From Clostridia bacterium (GTDB lineage Bacteria; Bacillota; Clostridia; Lachnospirales; Lachnospiraceae): a stretch of DNA of 64,000 bases. Below the pieces are notes generated by a model that worked only from the letters and a program-made list of their open reading frames with translations, was not told the DNA's origin and made no database searches. The stretch's first letter is position 1. Every line of letters starts with the position of its first letter. The position numbers and the translations under genes were made by a program. Below, in pieces: positions 7,587 through 17,342 of the stretch. The DNA lies in the NCBI GenBank assembly GCA_003246295.1, contig QKAS01000051.1:1-64000 (forward strand), written 5' to 3'.

Positions 7587-8333
7587 ATGATGTTAGTCAT
7601 TGGATTATTATTTACCATTTATTTTGTTTTAGTTGCATTAAGCACAGGTTTAAAATCAAAGTTTCCTTTTTTCTGGCTTATTTCAGGCATTGGGTTCATG
7701 ATTGTAGATATCACGGACATAAATATGAGTGATTTCGCGCTACCAGACATTGTAGAGCGTGGGTTTTATTTTATTATGATATGTGTATTTATTTGCTTTT
7801 TGTTTGCAGAGCTTATGATTTTGTTTTCTATGGATACAAAATCCGAAGAAGTACCAAATATTATCATTATACTTGGTGCACAGCTAAATCATGATGGTCC
7901 TGGAAAAACACTGAGAAAAAGATTAGATCTTGCATATTCAATGGCGCAGTCCAATATAGAAAGTGTACTTATTGTAAGTGGCGGAAAAGGAGAGAATGAA
8001 CCTATCTCTGAAGCGGAAGGAATGAAACAATATCTGACTGCAAAGGGGCTCTCGCCAAAACGGATTATACTTGAGGCGTGTTCAAAAGATACCTACGAGA
8101 ATCTGATATATTCAAAGAAATTATTGATAAATAATGGATATCAAGAAGAGATACCAGAAGTAGCAATCGTCACAACTAATTTTCATATGTTTCGTGCGAT
8201 AAAACTAGCTAAAAAAGCCGGCTATGGAAAATGTATTCCAAAGCCGGCAAAATGTGAAATCCTACTACTTCCAAACTACATGGTAAGAGAAGGGTTTGCA
8301 TTCATAAAAGATTTTATTACTGGAAGACTGTAA
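7587..8333 (+). CDS. DUF218 (YdcF/SanA/ElyC-like) membrane protein
   Basis: A 248-aa protein. Residues 1 to about 85 contain two to three hydrophobic segments; the rest is a DUF218 domain with the family landmarks LGAQL, SGGKGENEPISEAEGM, E-x-CSKDTYENL and VTTNFHMFRA. Family members are linked to cell-envelope carrier-lipid homeostasis and vancomycin resistance at high temperature in Enterobacteria; the substrate is unknown. It follows putP by 15 nt on the same strand and is probably co-transcribed under the T-box. It ends directly against the convergent AraC gene. Confidence 0.85.
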   Translation: MMLVIGLLFTIYFVLVALSTGLKSKFPFFWLISGIGFMIVDITDINMSDFALPDIVERGFYFIMICVFICFLFAELMILFSMDTKSEEVPNIIIILGAQLNHDGPGKTLRKRLDLAYSMAQSNIESVLIVSGGKGENEPISEAEGMKQYLTAKGLSPKRIILEACSKDTYENLIYSKKLLINNGYQEEIPEVAIVTTNFHMFRAIKLAKKAGYGKCIPKPAKCEILLLPNYMVREGFAFIKDFITGRL

Positions 8334-9191
8334 CTAACGGGAATACATATTACAAAATTCCGTTGGTGTACAGTCTTTTATAATTTTAAACATACGGATA
8401 AAGGCTGAGAGGCTGTTGAAGCCCGAACGAAGTGCAGCCTCGGTGACGCTGACATTTGGATCAATCAGTAATGTCTCAGCGACAGCAATTCTCTTCTGAT
8501 TCAAGTAGCGATAAAATGAGATATTTGTAAATTGCTTAAAGAGTCTTGTAAAGTGATATTTGCTAAATCCTGCCATGGCAGCCATTTCATCGAGGGTAAG
8601 GTCTTCTGTGCAATGGGTATTAATATAATCACAGATGGATAAAAACTTCTCTGTGTATTCTTTTTGTTTGGAGTCATTGGAATAGGATAATTCATTATTC
8701 AGTGTATGGTTGCGTCCGATATGGATCAGCATCTGAATAAGTAACATATATACAGCACTTTCGCTTAATGGCGCTTCTGCAATATATTCATCATAAATAG
8801 AAAAAATAGTATCCTTGATGATGGGATATACATAGGGTGCATTTTCAGGAGTCAGGTGGAGTGCTGGTGCTATGATGGAAAGCGTTGCCTCCATATCTTT
8901 CAAATTTCTTAGGAGATTACAATCGGCTTGTAAAATGAAACGTCTTCCTTGATAAGGCTGATCCATGCTGTGAATGACACCCGGTGTAATAAGTAAGAAA
9001 TCCCCTTCTTTTAATTCGAACGTTATATTGTTACATGTAACTGAATAAGTCTCATCAAGAACAAATATAATTTCCATAGGCGTATGCCAATGTGGTGGAT
9101 ATGTTTCATATTCTTGATTATCATACAGGCGGAGTCCTGTATTTTTTTTGAAGTTGACGGTTTCGTGGATACCTTCTAATCTTTCTATCAT
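8334..9191 (-). CDS. AraC family transcriptional regulator
   Basis: A 285-aa protein. The N-terminal half is a cupin-type sugar-sensing domain (YPPHWHTPMEIIFVL, then ELKEGDFLLITPGVIHSM). Residues from about 185 form the two helix-turn-helix units of AraC (LTLDEMAAMAGFSKYHFTRLF and VTEAALRSGFNSLSAFIRMFK). It is divergent from the sugar ABC transporter operon, whose promoter has a good -10 but a poor -35. This fits an activator that turns on the operon when it senses a xylan-derived sugar; the ligand is inferred only from the neighbours. Confidence 0.92.
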   Translation of the reverse strand: MIERLEGIHETVNFKKNTGLRLYDNQEYETYPPHWHTPMEIIFVLDETYSVTCNNITFELKEGDFLLITPGVIHSMDQPYQGRRFILQADCNLLRNLKDMEATLSIIAPALHLTPENAPYVYPIIKDTIFSIYDEYIAEAPLSESAVYMLLIQMLIHIGRNHTLNNELSYSNDSKQKEYTEKFLSICDYINTHCTEDLTLDEMAAMAGFSKYHFTRLFKQFTNISFYRYLNQKRIAVAETLLIDPNVSVTEAALRSGFNSLSAFIRMFKIIKDCTPTEFCNMYSR

Positions 9192-9500
9192 AATATAATC
9201 CCCTCTTTTCGCTTATCCCATAATTAATCATAGTATAAATCAAATAAGTGATCGTATGTAAAATACTAAAATGTCAATTTTATAACATTAAATAATTGCG
9301 ATTTCATAATGATGATATCATATCATATTATAATAAATATGCAATAAGGGAAGTTAAATATGCTGTATAAATATAGGATAAAGATTAAAAATTATGCAAT
9401 ATAGATAAAAACAAGAATAAAATATTGTGTAAAGTGTAAAAATAACAAGAGAAAGCTTTGGTTTAATAGCAATAATTGATATTCAAAAGGCAATTATTTG

Positions 9501-9530
9501 AATGATAACATTAATATGTTTTGCTATAAT
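9501..9530 (+). promoter_or_regulatory. Probable activator-dependent promoter of the xylo-oligosaccharide operon
   Basis: A perfect -10 TATAAT lies at 9525-9530, but the hexamer 17 nt upstream (ATGATA) is far from TTGACA. A weak -35 fits control by the divergent AraC regulator. The rest of the AT-rich stretch 9192-9576 holds no further gene; I could not define the AraC half-sites. Confidence 0.5.
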
Positions 9531-9576
9531 CTGAATGTAGTGTTAAGCAACTAAATTTCAAGGAGGGTTATTTGTT

Positions 9577-10953
9577 ATGAGAATGAGAAAGGTATTAGCA
9601 GTATTACTTTCTACAGCAATGATGACTGGTTTGTTGTCAGGATGTGGAAGCAAAACAGAAGAAGCAGCAGCTCCGGCTGATGCAGCAACTACAACAGAAG
9701 CAGAAGCACCAGCTGAAACAGCAGAAGCGACTGATACAGCAAGTGAAGGTGATGTTGAGATCACATGGATGTTCTGGGATGATCTTGAAGCAACTGAAGA
9801 TCTTATGTCACAACAGTATGCAGAGACAATTAAAAGATTCAATGAAGCAGACAATGGATATCATGTAAATGTTATCACAACAAATCTTGAAGAATATGAT
9901 ACAAAATTAAACGCATTGATTGCAGCTGGACAGGCACCTGACGTATGGATCTGTAATCCAGGTCCTAACATGACACAGTATGTTGAAGCTGATGTAGTTA
10001 TGGATCTGACAGACATTCTTGCAAAAGATACAGAATGGAACGATAGTTTTACAGGTGGTATTTTTGAAAGAATGACATATGATGGCAAGATTATGGCAGT
10101 ACCAACAAACTTTGCAGCAGCATGTGTTTTCTATAACACAGAGATTTTTGAAGAAGTTGGAGTAAGTGTTCCAACGACTTGGACAGAGTTCATGGATGTG
10201 TGCCAGAAGATTCAGGACGCAGGCTACTCACCACTTAGTATCAGTGCAGGAACACCTTGGTGTCTGTCTATGGTAGCTGGTTATCTTTGTGACAGAGAAG
10301 GTGGTCCAGACAACTTAAAAGGTATTGCTGATGGTTCAGTAAAATGGACAGATCCAAGTTATGTAAACGCAGCAAACAAACTTGTTGAACTCTCAAAATA
10401 TTTCCAGCCAACATACCTTGGAGACAGTAATGATCAGGCTACTGCAAACTTCTATAATGGAGAAGCAGCGATGTTAATTCAGGGTTCATGGGCAATTGCT
10501 CAGATTAATGGAAATGCACCTGAAATGCAGGATAAATGTGGCGTATTCCAGTTCCCAGGAGTTGAAGGCGGATCAGATCCAAATAGATGGATTGTTAAAA
10601 CAGATAACCTTATGGTTTCAAAAAACACAAAAAATGTTGATGCTTGTATCGCTCTTTTAAAAGAGTTCACTGGTGAAACAGCACAGAAAGCAACAGCAGA
10701 AATCGCTGGTAAAATGCCAATTATTGATGTTGAAGTAGATTATACAAAAGCTCCAAAACAGTTAAGTTATGTGCAGGATTGTATGAAAACTTTAACAGGT
10801 ACGTTTGGATTCTATAATGAATCTCTTGCATCTGTAGAAGCGGGAGACAAATTTGACAATACAATGGTATCTGTTGTAATGGGTGAAACTACACCTGAAG
10901 ATGGGATGGCTACTATGCAGAAGTTTTATGAAGAAAATGTCTACAACAAATAA
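9577..10953 (+). CDS. Sugar ABC transporter substrate-binding lipoprotein (family 1)
   Basis: A 458-aa secreted lipoprotein. Residues 1-22 are a signal peptide ending in the lipobox L-S-G-C, so Cys23 would be lipidated. A low-complexity Ala/Glu/Thr linker runs to about residue 58, followed by an extracellular sugar-binding domain (start VEITWMFWDD; ALIAAGQAPDVW; GEAAMLIQGSWA are typical of MalE-like proteins). AAGGAGGG precedes ATG 9577. It is first in an operon with two permeases and xylan-active enzymes, so xylo- or arabinoxylo-oligosaccharides are the likely ligands. A stem-loop after the gene may raise its expression over the permeases. Confidence 0.93.
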   Translation: MRMRKVLAVLLSTAMMTGLLSGCGSKTEEAAAPADAATTTEAEAPAETAEATDTASEGDVEITWMFWDDLEATEDLMSQQYAETIKRFNEADNGYHVNVITTNLEEYDTKLNALIAAGQAPDVWICNPGPNMTQYVEADVVMDLTDILAKDTEWNDSFTGGIFERMTYDGKIMAVPTNFAAACVFYNTEIFEEVGVSVPTTWTEFMDVCQKIQDAGYSPLSISAGTPWCLSMVAGYLCDREGGPDNLKGIADGSVKWTDPSYVNAANKLVELSKYFQPTYLGDSNDQATANFYNGEAAMLIQGSWAIAQINGNAPEMQDKCGVFQFPGVEGGSDPNRWIVKTDNLMVSKNTKNVDACIALLKEFTGETAQKATAEIAGKMPIIDVEVDYTKAPKQLSYVQDCMKTLTGTFGFYNESLASVEAGDKFDNTMVSVVMGETTPEDGMATMQKFYEENVYNK

Positions 10954-10965
10954 ATGAAGTGACAG

Positions 10966-10997
10966 GTATACGGGATTGGAATACTAATCCCGTATAC
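10966..10997 (+). other. Intercistronic stem-loop after the binding protein
   Basis: A perfect 12-bp inverted repeat (10966-10977 and 10986-10997) with an 8-nt loop lies between the binding protein and the first permease. It has no real T run, so it is more likely a 3' stabiliser or partial terminator than a full stop. Confidence 0.7.
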
Positions 10998-11020
10998 TTC
11001 TATAAAGGAGACTGAATTTT

Positions 11021-11908
11021 ATGGAAAAATTGTTTCGGGACAAAAAAGCGATCTGTCTGTTTATTGCTCCTGGAGGTATTTTATTTACTGCGATACTCCT
11101 CGTACCGATTGCATATGCAGTTTATATTTCTCTTTGCGAATGGAATGCTTTAACACAACCACAATTTGTTGGTTTTTCAAATTATATTAAAATTTTTACA
11201 AACGATGATATTATGAAAACGGCTATTAAGAATTCTTTGTTTTTTACAACATTTTCACTTGTGACACAACAGGTAATAGGGCTTTTTCTTGCAGTAATCC
11301 TATCAAATCTTGTAAAAGGAAAGAATCTCTTTAAGAATATATATTATCTTCCTTGTGTTCTGTCGTCGGCAGCACTTGGATTATTATTTAGTTTTTTATT
11401 AAACCCTAAAATGGGATTGAATCAGATTCTTGCGATCTTTGGAATTCAGGGTCCGTTATGGCTCATGGATGTAAAAGGTTTTATCCCATTGCCTATGTGG
11501 GTCATTGGTACTGTTGCAACATGGCAGTATGTAGGAACAACTATGATGCTTTATATGGCAGCGATCGCAGGAATTCCCTCAAGTTTATATGAAGCGTCTT
11601 ATATTGATGGTGCAAATAAATGGCAATCATTTAAAAATATAACAATGCCTCTGATTAAGCCGATGGCAAAAACAACAATTTCACTTACCTGTATTGGTTC
11701 TTTGAAATTCTTTGACTTGATTTATAATATGACACAGGGTGGACCAAACAACAAAACAGAAGTTCTTGCGACAGATTTATATAATGAAGGATTCAAATAT
11801 TTTAAATATGGATATGCAAGTGCTATTTCTGTGGTCCTTTTAGCAATGTGTTTACTTGTCACTTTTATTATTAATAAAAGCATTAAAGTAGAAGATTATG
11901 AAATGTAG
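11021..11908 (+). CDS. Sugar ABC transporter permease (MalF/UgpA type)
   Basis: A 295-aa integral membrane protein with six predicted segments. The EAA loop that contacts the ATPase is EASYIDGANKWQSFKNIT at about residue 190, as in MalF-type permeases. AAAGGAG precedes ATG 11021. The next permease starts 14 nt after its stop. No ABC ATPase gene is encoded in the operon, so the pair probably uses a shared MsmX-type ATPase encoded elsewhere, as is known for many Firmicutes sugar importers. Confidence 0.95.
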   Translation: MEKLFRDKKAICLFIAPGGILFTAILLVPIAYAVYISLCEWNALTQPQFVGFSNYIKIFTNDDIMKTAIKNSLFFTTFSLVTQQVIGLFLAVILSNLVKGKNLFKNIYYLPCVLSSAALGLLFSFLLNPKMGLNQILAIFGIQGPLWLMDVKGFIPLPMWVIGTVATWQYVGTTMMLYMAAIAGIPSSLYEASYIDGANKWQSFKNITMPLIKPMAKTTISLTCIGSLKFFDLIYNMTQGGPNNKTEVLATDLYNEGFKYFKYGYASAISVVLLAMCLLVTFIINKSIKVEDYEM

Positions 11909-11922
11909 GAGGGAATGATGAA

Positions 11923-12759
11923 ATGAAATTAAGCAAAAAAATGTCAATCAGTAAAATTTTAATCTATACCTTCCTGGTTCTTCTTGCGATTATATATATC
12001 GCTCCGCTTTTATGGATGTTTTCTGTATCTGTTAAGACGAATGCTGAAGTATTTGCATCTCCATTTGCACTACCAGAGGCAATTCAATGGGAGAACTTTC
12101 ATGTTGCATGGAGCATTGGTAAACTTAACATCGCAATTGTGAATTCAATCATCGTATGTGTGGCAACACTTCTGTGTAGTATGCTCTTTGGAACAATGGC
12201 AGCATTTGCAATAGGAAGAATGAGATGGAAATTATCAGGAACCGTTATGACATATTTCTTACTGGGTATGATGATTCCAGTACACTGTATTTTGATTCCA
12301 TTGTTTGTTACCTTTGCAAAAGTACAGCTGAATAATTCGCTGATCGGACTGATTCTTCCTTATATAACATTTTCACTTCCGATGACAATTTTTATCATGG
12401 TAGGATTCTTCAGAAATATGCCGGGTGAATTATTTGAATCAGCCTGTATGGATGGATGTTCTATTTATGGATGCTTTTTCAGAATCGGTTTACCACTTGC
12501 AAAAACCGGACTTTTTGTTACAGGCCTTATGACATTTGTAAATAACTGGAATGAGTTGTTATTGGCAATGGTATTTATATCAGATGTTGAGAAGAAAACG
12601 CTTCCTGTTACACTGACTTACTTTGTAGGGCCATACTCAACAAATTATGTTCAAATGTTTGCTGCAATTGTAATTGCGGTGATTCCGACAATTATTGTTT
12701 ATAGTATTTTTAGCAACCAGATTGTAGAAGGACTTACAGCAGGAGCAGTAAAGGGATAA
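11923..12759 (+). CDS. Sugar ABC transporter permease (MalG/UgpE type)
   Basis: A 278-aa membrane protein with six segments and the EAA motif ESACMDGCSIYGCFFRIGLP at about residue 172. It is shorter and starts closer to TM1 than its partner, as MalG-type subunits do. It forms the translocation pore with the upstream permease. The polysaccharide deacetylase starts 5 nt after its stop, so the transporter and the enzymes are one transcription unit. Confidence 0.95.
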   Translation: MKLSKKMSISKILIYTFLVLLAIIYIAPLLWMFSVSVKTNAEVFASPFALPEAIQWENFHVAWSIGKLNIAIVNSIIVCVATLLCSMLFGTMAAFAIGRMRWKLSGTVMTYFLLGMMIPVHCILIPLFVTFAKVQLNNSLIGLILPYITFSLPMTIFIMVGFFRNMPGELFESACMDGCSIYGCFFRIGLPLAKTGLFVTGLMTFVNNWNELLLAMVFISDVEKKTLPVTLTYFVGPYSTNYVQMFAAIVIAVIPTIIVYSIFSNQIVEGLTAGAVKG

Positions 12760-12764
12760 AGCAA

Positions 12765-13559
12765 ATGTTACATTATTTATATCCGGATGGAAAAAGAAAA
12801 GCATGTACTTTCAGTTATGATGACAACCAGATTTATGATCGAAGATTAATAGATATTTTGAATCAGTATGAGTTGAAGGCTACGTTCCATATTAATGCAG
12901 GGACACTTGACCAGGAAGGCTTTATTAAAAGTGATGAAGTAAGGGAACTTTATCTTGGGCATGAAATATCCTGTCATGGTTATTCACATCCTTTTATGAC
13001 GCATCTGTCACAAACAGAACTTGCATTTGAAATTATGGAAGAACGTAAAATACTAGAAATGATTACAGGATATCCTATAAGGGGGTTATCTTATCCCTTT
13101 GGAGATTATTCGGATGATGTAATAATGGCATTAAAAAGATTTGGCATGGAATATGCCAGAACTGTTGAGAATACGGATGCTTTTGGCATTCCGGGCGACT
13201 GGATGAAGTGGAAACCGACATGTCATCACAATGGGCTATCCGAAGAATTAATCAGCAGATTTGATTGTCCTCCGGAATACAGCAGATTACCACTACTATA
13301 TATTTGGGGACATAGTTTTGAATTTGAGAGAGAGAAGAGCTGGGTATTATTTGAAAAGATGTGCAGCAGACTGAAACAGTGTACGGACGTCTGGTTTGCA
13401 ACAAATATAGAGATAAAAGAATATTTAACTGCGGTCAGAGGATTGATTTGTTCTGCAAGTTGTAGAACAATATACAATCCGACTGCCAAAACTGTTTTTC
13501 TTTTGGCTGATGAGCTGGTAATAACAGTTCAACCGGGAGAAACAGTAACCATACCATAA
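12765..13559 (+). CDS. Polysaccharide deacetylase (NodB homology, CE4-like)
   Basis: A 264-aa protein without signal peptide, so it should act in the cytoplasm. It shows the NodB metal and base motifs: FSYDD (Asp19-Asp20) and CHGYSH with His71 and His75, followed by GLSYPFGDYS. CE4 enzymes remove acetyl groups from xylan or from N-acetylated sugars. Placed between a sugar importer and GH3/GH43 xylosidases, deacetylation of imported acetylated xylo-oligosaccharides is plausible, but the substrate is inferred from context. The last about 70 residues form an additional strand-rich tail. GH3 follows 19 nt later. Confidence 0.85.
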   Translation: MLHYLYPDGKRKACTFSYDDNQIYDRRLIDILNQYELKATFHINAGTLDQEGFIKSDEVRELYLGHEISCHGYSHPFMTHLSQTELAFEIMEERKILEMITGYPIRGLSYPFGDYSDDVIMALKRFGMEYARTVENTDAFGIPGDWMKWKPTCHHNGLSEELISRFDCPPEYSRLPLLYIWGHSFEFEREKSWVLFEKMCSRLKQCTDVWFATNIEIKEYLTAVRGLICSASCRTIYNPTAKTVFLLADELVITVQPGETVTIP

Positions 13560-13578
13560 TGAAGTTGGAGAAGGTATA

Positions 13579-15705
13579 ATGAACAGAGAGAGTGCAAGAA
13601 AAAAAGCGATAGAACTCGTATCAAAAATGACGATCGAAGAAAAAGCATCACAATTACGATACAATTCTCCGGCAATAGAAAGATTACAAGTTCCAGCGTA
13701 TAACTGGTGGAATGAAACATTACATGGAGTAGCAAGAGCAGGAACAGCAACAAGTTTTCCACAGGCAATTGCGCTTGCAGCAAGTTTTAATGAAGAATTG
13801 TTACTTCAGATTGCAGAAACTTCTGCAACAGAGGGACGTGCAAAATATAACCAATATGCAAAAGAAGAAGACAGAGACATTTATAAAGGGCTTACCTTCT
13901 GGACGCCTAATGTAAATATTTTTAGGGATCCAAGATGGGGAAGGGGTCATGAAACATATGGAGAAGATCCATTTCTGACTGGTCGTCTTGGTGTTACATT
14001 TATTAAAGGACTCCAAGGTAATGGGGAGACGATGAAATCAGCAGCGTGTGCAAAGCACTTTGCTGTGCATTCTGGTCCGGAAGCTCTTAGGCATGAGTTT
14101 AATGCCGTTGTCAATGAAAAGGATTTGAGAGAAACATATCTTCCGGCATTTGAGATGTGTGTTAAAGAAGGAAATGTGGAAGCTGTGATGGGTGCCTATA
14201 ATAGAACAAATGGGGAACCATGCTGTGCAAGTAAATTGTTAATGGTGGATATTCTTAGAAATGAATGGGGATTTCAGGGACACTATGTTTCAGATTGTTG
14301 GGCAATCAGAGATTTTCATGAACATCATATGGTTACAAGTACACCGGAAGAGTCGGCAGCACTTGCACTAAATACAGGATGTGATTTAAATTGTGGAAAC
14401 ACATACCTTCATGTACTAAAAGCATACCAACTGGGCTTGGTCTCAGATGAGACGATTACGGAATCAGCTGTTAGATTATTAACTACAAGATATCTGCTTG
14501 GATTATTTGATGGAAGTGAATATGATGAAATTACATATTATAATGTGGAATGTGATCAGCACCAGAAATTAGCAATAGAAGCCGCAAAAGAAAGCATTGT
14601 ACTGTTAAAAAATAACGGAATACTTCCGCTTAAAAAGCAAGATATTAAGTATATTGGAGTCATTGGCCCTAATGCTGACAGCCGCGCGGCATTAATAGGG
14701 AATTATCATGGAACATCTTCAGTGAATAAAACAATACTTGAAGGAATCAGAGAAGAAGTTGGAGACGAGATTGGCGTACTATATTCACAAGGATGTCACC
14801 TGTTCAAAGATAGAGTGGAACATCTTGGAGAAAGACAAGATAGAATTTCAGAAGCCAGAATTGTTGCAAAACATAGTGATGTTGTCATACTTTGTCTTGG
14901 CTTAGATGAAACACTTGAAGGTGAAGAAGGAGATACTGGAAATAGTTATGCCTCTGGAGATAAAGAAGACCTTAAGCTGCCATTGGTCCAACAAGAGCTG
15001 TTAGAAGAAGTGTTATCTGTTGGAAAACCGGTCATTGTATGCAATATGACAGGTAGCGCAATTGATCTTAGTGTTGCGCAGGATAGCGCTGCAGCAGTAA
15101 TTCAGACATGGTATCCAGGTGCTGCAGGTGGCAAAGCAGTTGCTTCAATATTATTTGGTGAAAGTTCTCCGTCAGGAAAACTTCCGGTTACTTTTTATAG
15201 AGATCTTGAAGGGATGCCTGATTTTGAAGATTATTCTATGAAAGGAAGAACATATCGATACCTTGAGAAAGAGCCTCTGTATCCATTTGGATATGGACTG
15301 ACTTATAGCGATGTTAAGGTTTTGGATGCAACAATACTATCTGACACGCAGGAAATTACGCAGGAAATTCATGTAGATGGTTCAATAAAATTAGAAGTTA
15401 CAATGTGTAATGAGGGCAGCATAGATACGAAAGACACCATACAGATATATATTAAGGATCTGGAGTCTCACTATGCAGTAAAAAATCATAGTCTTTGTGG
15501 ATTTAAAAAAATATCTTTAAAAGCTGGTGAAGTAAATAAATACACAATCTCTATCCCTGTTAGGGCATTAACAATTGTGGATGATCTAGGAAAGAGATAT
15601 ATTGATAGTAAAAAGTTCAGGTTATTTGCAGGAACCAGTCAGCCTGATCTGAGAAGTTTAGAACTGACAGGAAAACAATGTATTACAGTTGATCTGTTTT
15701 TATAG
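13579..15705 (+). CDS. GH3 beta-xylosidase (possibly with arabinofuranosidase activity)
   Basis: A 708-aa intracellular glycoside hydrolase family 3 enzyme with the N-terminal barrel, the C-terminal alpha/beta domain and a fibronectin-III-like end. The start PAYNWWNETLHGVA and TSFPQAIALAASF is the signature of the beta-xylosidase branch. The nucleophile is Asp239 in YVSDCWAI; the segment GLDETLEGEEGD carries the likely acid/base region. It would release xylose from the non-reducing end of xylo-oligosaccharides. It sits 8 nt before the GH43 gene. The substrate branch is inferred from motifs and neighbours; some members also take arabinose. Confidence 0.9.
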   Translation: MNRESARKKAIELVSKMTIEEKASQLRYNSPAIERLQVPAYNWWNETLHGVARAGTATSFPQAIALAASFNEELLLQIAETSATEGRAKYNQYAKEEDRDIYKGLTFWTPNVNIFRDPRWGRGHETYGEDPFLTGRLGVTFIKGLQGNGETMKSAACAKHFAVHSGPEALRHEFNAVVNEKDLRETYLPAFEMCVKEGNVEAVMGAYNRTNGEPCCASKLLMVDILRNEWGFQGHYVSDCWAIRDFHEHHMVTSTPEESAALALNTGCDLNCGNTYLHVLKAYQLGLVSDETITESAVRLLTTRYLLGLFDGSEYDEITYYNVECDQHQKLAIEAAKESIVLLKNNGILPLKKQDIKYIGVIGPNADSRAALIGNYHGTSSVNKTILEGIREEVGDEIGVLYSQGCHLFKDRVEHLGERQDRISEARIVAKHSDVVILCLGLDETLEGEEGDTGNSYASGDKEDLKLPLVQQELLEEVLSVGKPVIVCNMTGSAIDLSVAQDSAAAVIQTWYPGAAGGKAVASILFGESSPSGKLPVTFYRDLEGMPDFEDYSMKGRTYRYLEKEPLYPFGYGLTYSDVKVLDATILSDTQEITQEIHVDGSIKLEVTMCNEGSIDTKDTIQIYIKDLESHYAVKNHSLCGFKKISLKAGEVNKYTISIPVRALTIVDDLGKRYIDSKKFRLFAGTSQPDLRSLELTGKQCITVDLFL

Positions 15706-15713
15706 GAGGCACT

Positions 15714-17264
15714 ATGCGAAAAGTCAGCAATCCAATCATCAGAGGATTTTATCCAGATCCTTCTATCTGCAGAGTTGGAGCAGACTACTACTTGGTAAAC
15801 TCCAGTTTTGCATATTTCCCGGGGATCCCTGTGTTTCATAGCAGAGATTTGGAGCATTGGAATCAGATTGGAAATGCGCTTGATCGAGTCAGTCAGGTAG
15901 ATCTTAGTGATTGTCTTGTTTCACAAGGAATTTATGCGCCAACGATTAGATATCATAAAGGACTTTTTTATATTATCACTACAAAAGTGCCTACTGGCGG
16001 TAATTTTATCATAACAGCTAAAGATCCGGCAGGTCCTTGGTCAGACGCATATATGCTAGGAGAGACGGCGCCAGGGATTGATCCGAGTTTGTTTTTTGAT
16101 GAAGATGATAGGTGTTACTTTATTGGAACAAGACCAAATTCTGAAAGCGAAGCGTATTTTGGAAACTGGGAGATTTATTTACAGGAACTGGATCTTAAAA
16201 AAATGAAGCTAATAGGTCAATGTAAATCAGTATGGCAAGGTGCTATGCGTAATGCTTATTGGCCAGAAGGACCGCATCTATACAAAAAAGATGGGTATTA
16301 CTATATCCTAACAGCTGAAGGTGGAACAGAACGTAATCATAGCATTATGATTGCAAGAAGTAAAACACTATGGGGACCTTATGAAGGAGCACCTCAAAAC
16401 CCCATTTTGACACATAGACATCTTGGAACTGATTATCCTGTACAATGTGTGGGTCATGGAGATTTTTTCCATACGCCAGAAAATGACTGGTACATGGTAA
16501 TGCTTGGGATGCGTCCTTGTAAGGGATATACATCGCTAGGACGGGAAACGTTTCTTGCTAAAGTTGAATGGGAGAACGATTGGCCTGTTGTAAACAAAGG
16601 CATTGGAAGGCTGGAAGAGAATGTTATACTTCCGGATAGTACAGATAAAGAGCCAAAAAGTATTGAAAAAAATGTATATGGATTTAGAGATGGATTATTA
16701 ACATATAATGTAATCAGCCTTAGAGGTGGTTTATGTGCCGCTGATAGTAGTGCAAGGAGTGGTTGGTTGAGACTTCATGCAAAAAGCGAGTCGTTTATAA
16801 CAACTTGTCCAATTTCGTTAATAGGGGTACGACAAAAAGATTATCATTATAGTGTCAGAACAAAAATGGAATTTGAACCAAGAGCTCTTCACGACAAAGC
16901 CGGTATGGTACTCTTTCAAAATGAAGAATCTAATTTAACGATCTATAAAAAGTATCATTCTGAAGGAAATTTGCTGACAGTTGAGAGTAATATTGGAGGC
17001 CAGAATTCTGTTATTGCACAGGTTATGGTACATCAAGACATATTAGAAATAAAGTTTGTGGCACGTGAACAAAAAGGTGAATTATTATTTCGATATGAGG
17101 GAGATAAGGAGTTTCATCTACTTGCTGAGAATATTGATTTACGCAGTTATTCTACAGAAGCGGCAGGTGGGTTTACAGGATGTATTTTAGGTATATTTGT
17201 GTTCGGTAATCATAATGTAAGTGCTGACTTTAAATATCTTATTTATGAGGCATTTGCGATTTGA
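15714..17264 (+). CDS. GH43 beta-xylosidase (XynB type)
   Basis: A 516-aa intracellular enzyme. The five-bladed propeller comes first, with the catalytic set Asp15 (YPDPSI), Asp123 (GIDPSLF) and Glu185 (YWPEGPHLY). A C-terminal beta-sandwich follows from about residue 320, as in XynB-type GH43 enzymes. It cleaves xylose, and sometimes arabinose, from oligosaccharides. It is the last gene of the operon and is followed by a strong terminator 6 nt after its stop. Together with GH3 it gives the cell two different routes to xylose. Confidence 0.92.
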   Translation: MRKVSNPIIRGFYPDPSICRVGADYYLVNSSFAYFPGIPVFHSRDLEHWNQIGNALDRVSQVDLSDCLVSQGIYAPTIRYHKGLFYIITTKVPTGGNFIITAKDPAGPWSDAYMLGETAPGIDPSLFFDEDDRCYFIGTRPNSESEAYFGNWEIYLQELDLKKMKLIGQCKSVWQGAMRNAYWPEGPHLYKKDGYYYILTAEGGTERNHSIMIARSKTLWGPYEGAPQNPILTHRHLGTDYPVQCVGHGDFFHTPENDWYMVMLGMRPCKGYTSLGRETFLAKVEWENDWPVVNKGIGRLEENVILPDSTDKEPKSIEKNVYGFRDGLLTYNVISLRGGLCAADSSARSGWLRLHAKSESFITTCPISLIGVRQKDYHYSVRTKMEFEPRALHDKAGMVLFQNEESNLTIYKKYHSEGNLLTVESNIGGQNSVIAQVMVHQDILEIKFVAREQKGELLFRYEGDKEFHLLAENIDLRSYSTEAAGGFTGCILGIFVFGNHNVSADFKYLIYEAFAI

Positions 17265-17270
17265 ACTTAT

Positions 17271-17313
17271 GGGAGATGCAATTCGGGATTAGGAATTGCA
17301 TCTCCCTTTTTTT
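17271..17313 (+). terminator. Terminator of the xylo-oligosaccharide operon
   Basis: GGGAGATGCAATTC (17271-17284) pairs perfectly with GAATTGCATCTCCC, which ends at 17306, and is followed by seven T. The 3' arm also contains the -35 of the next promoter. Confidence 0.93.
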
Positions 17314-17323
17314 GTGATATACT
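17296..17323 (+). promoter_or_regulatory. Promoter of the sirtuin gene
   Basis: TTGCAT (17296-17301), a 16-nt spacer and TATACT (17318-17323) are placed just before the gene. The -35 lies inside the stem of the upstream terminator. Confidence 0.5.
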
Positions 17324-17342
17324 GTTTATCAGAGGTGAGAAT

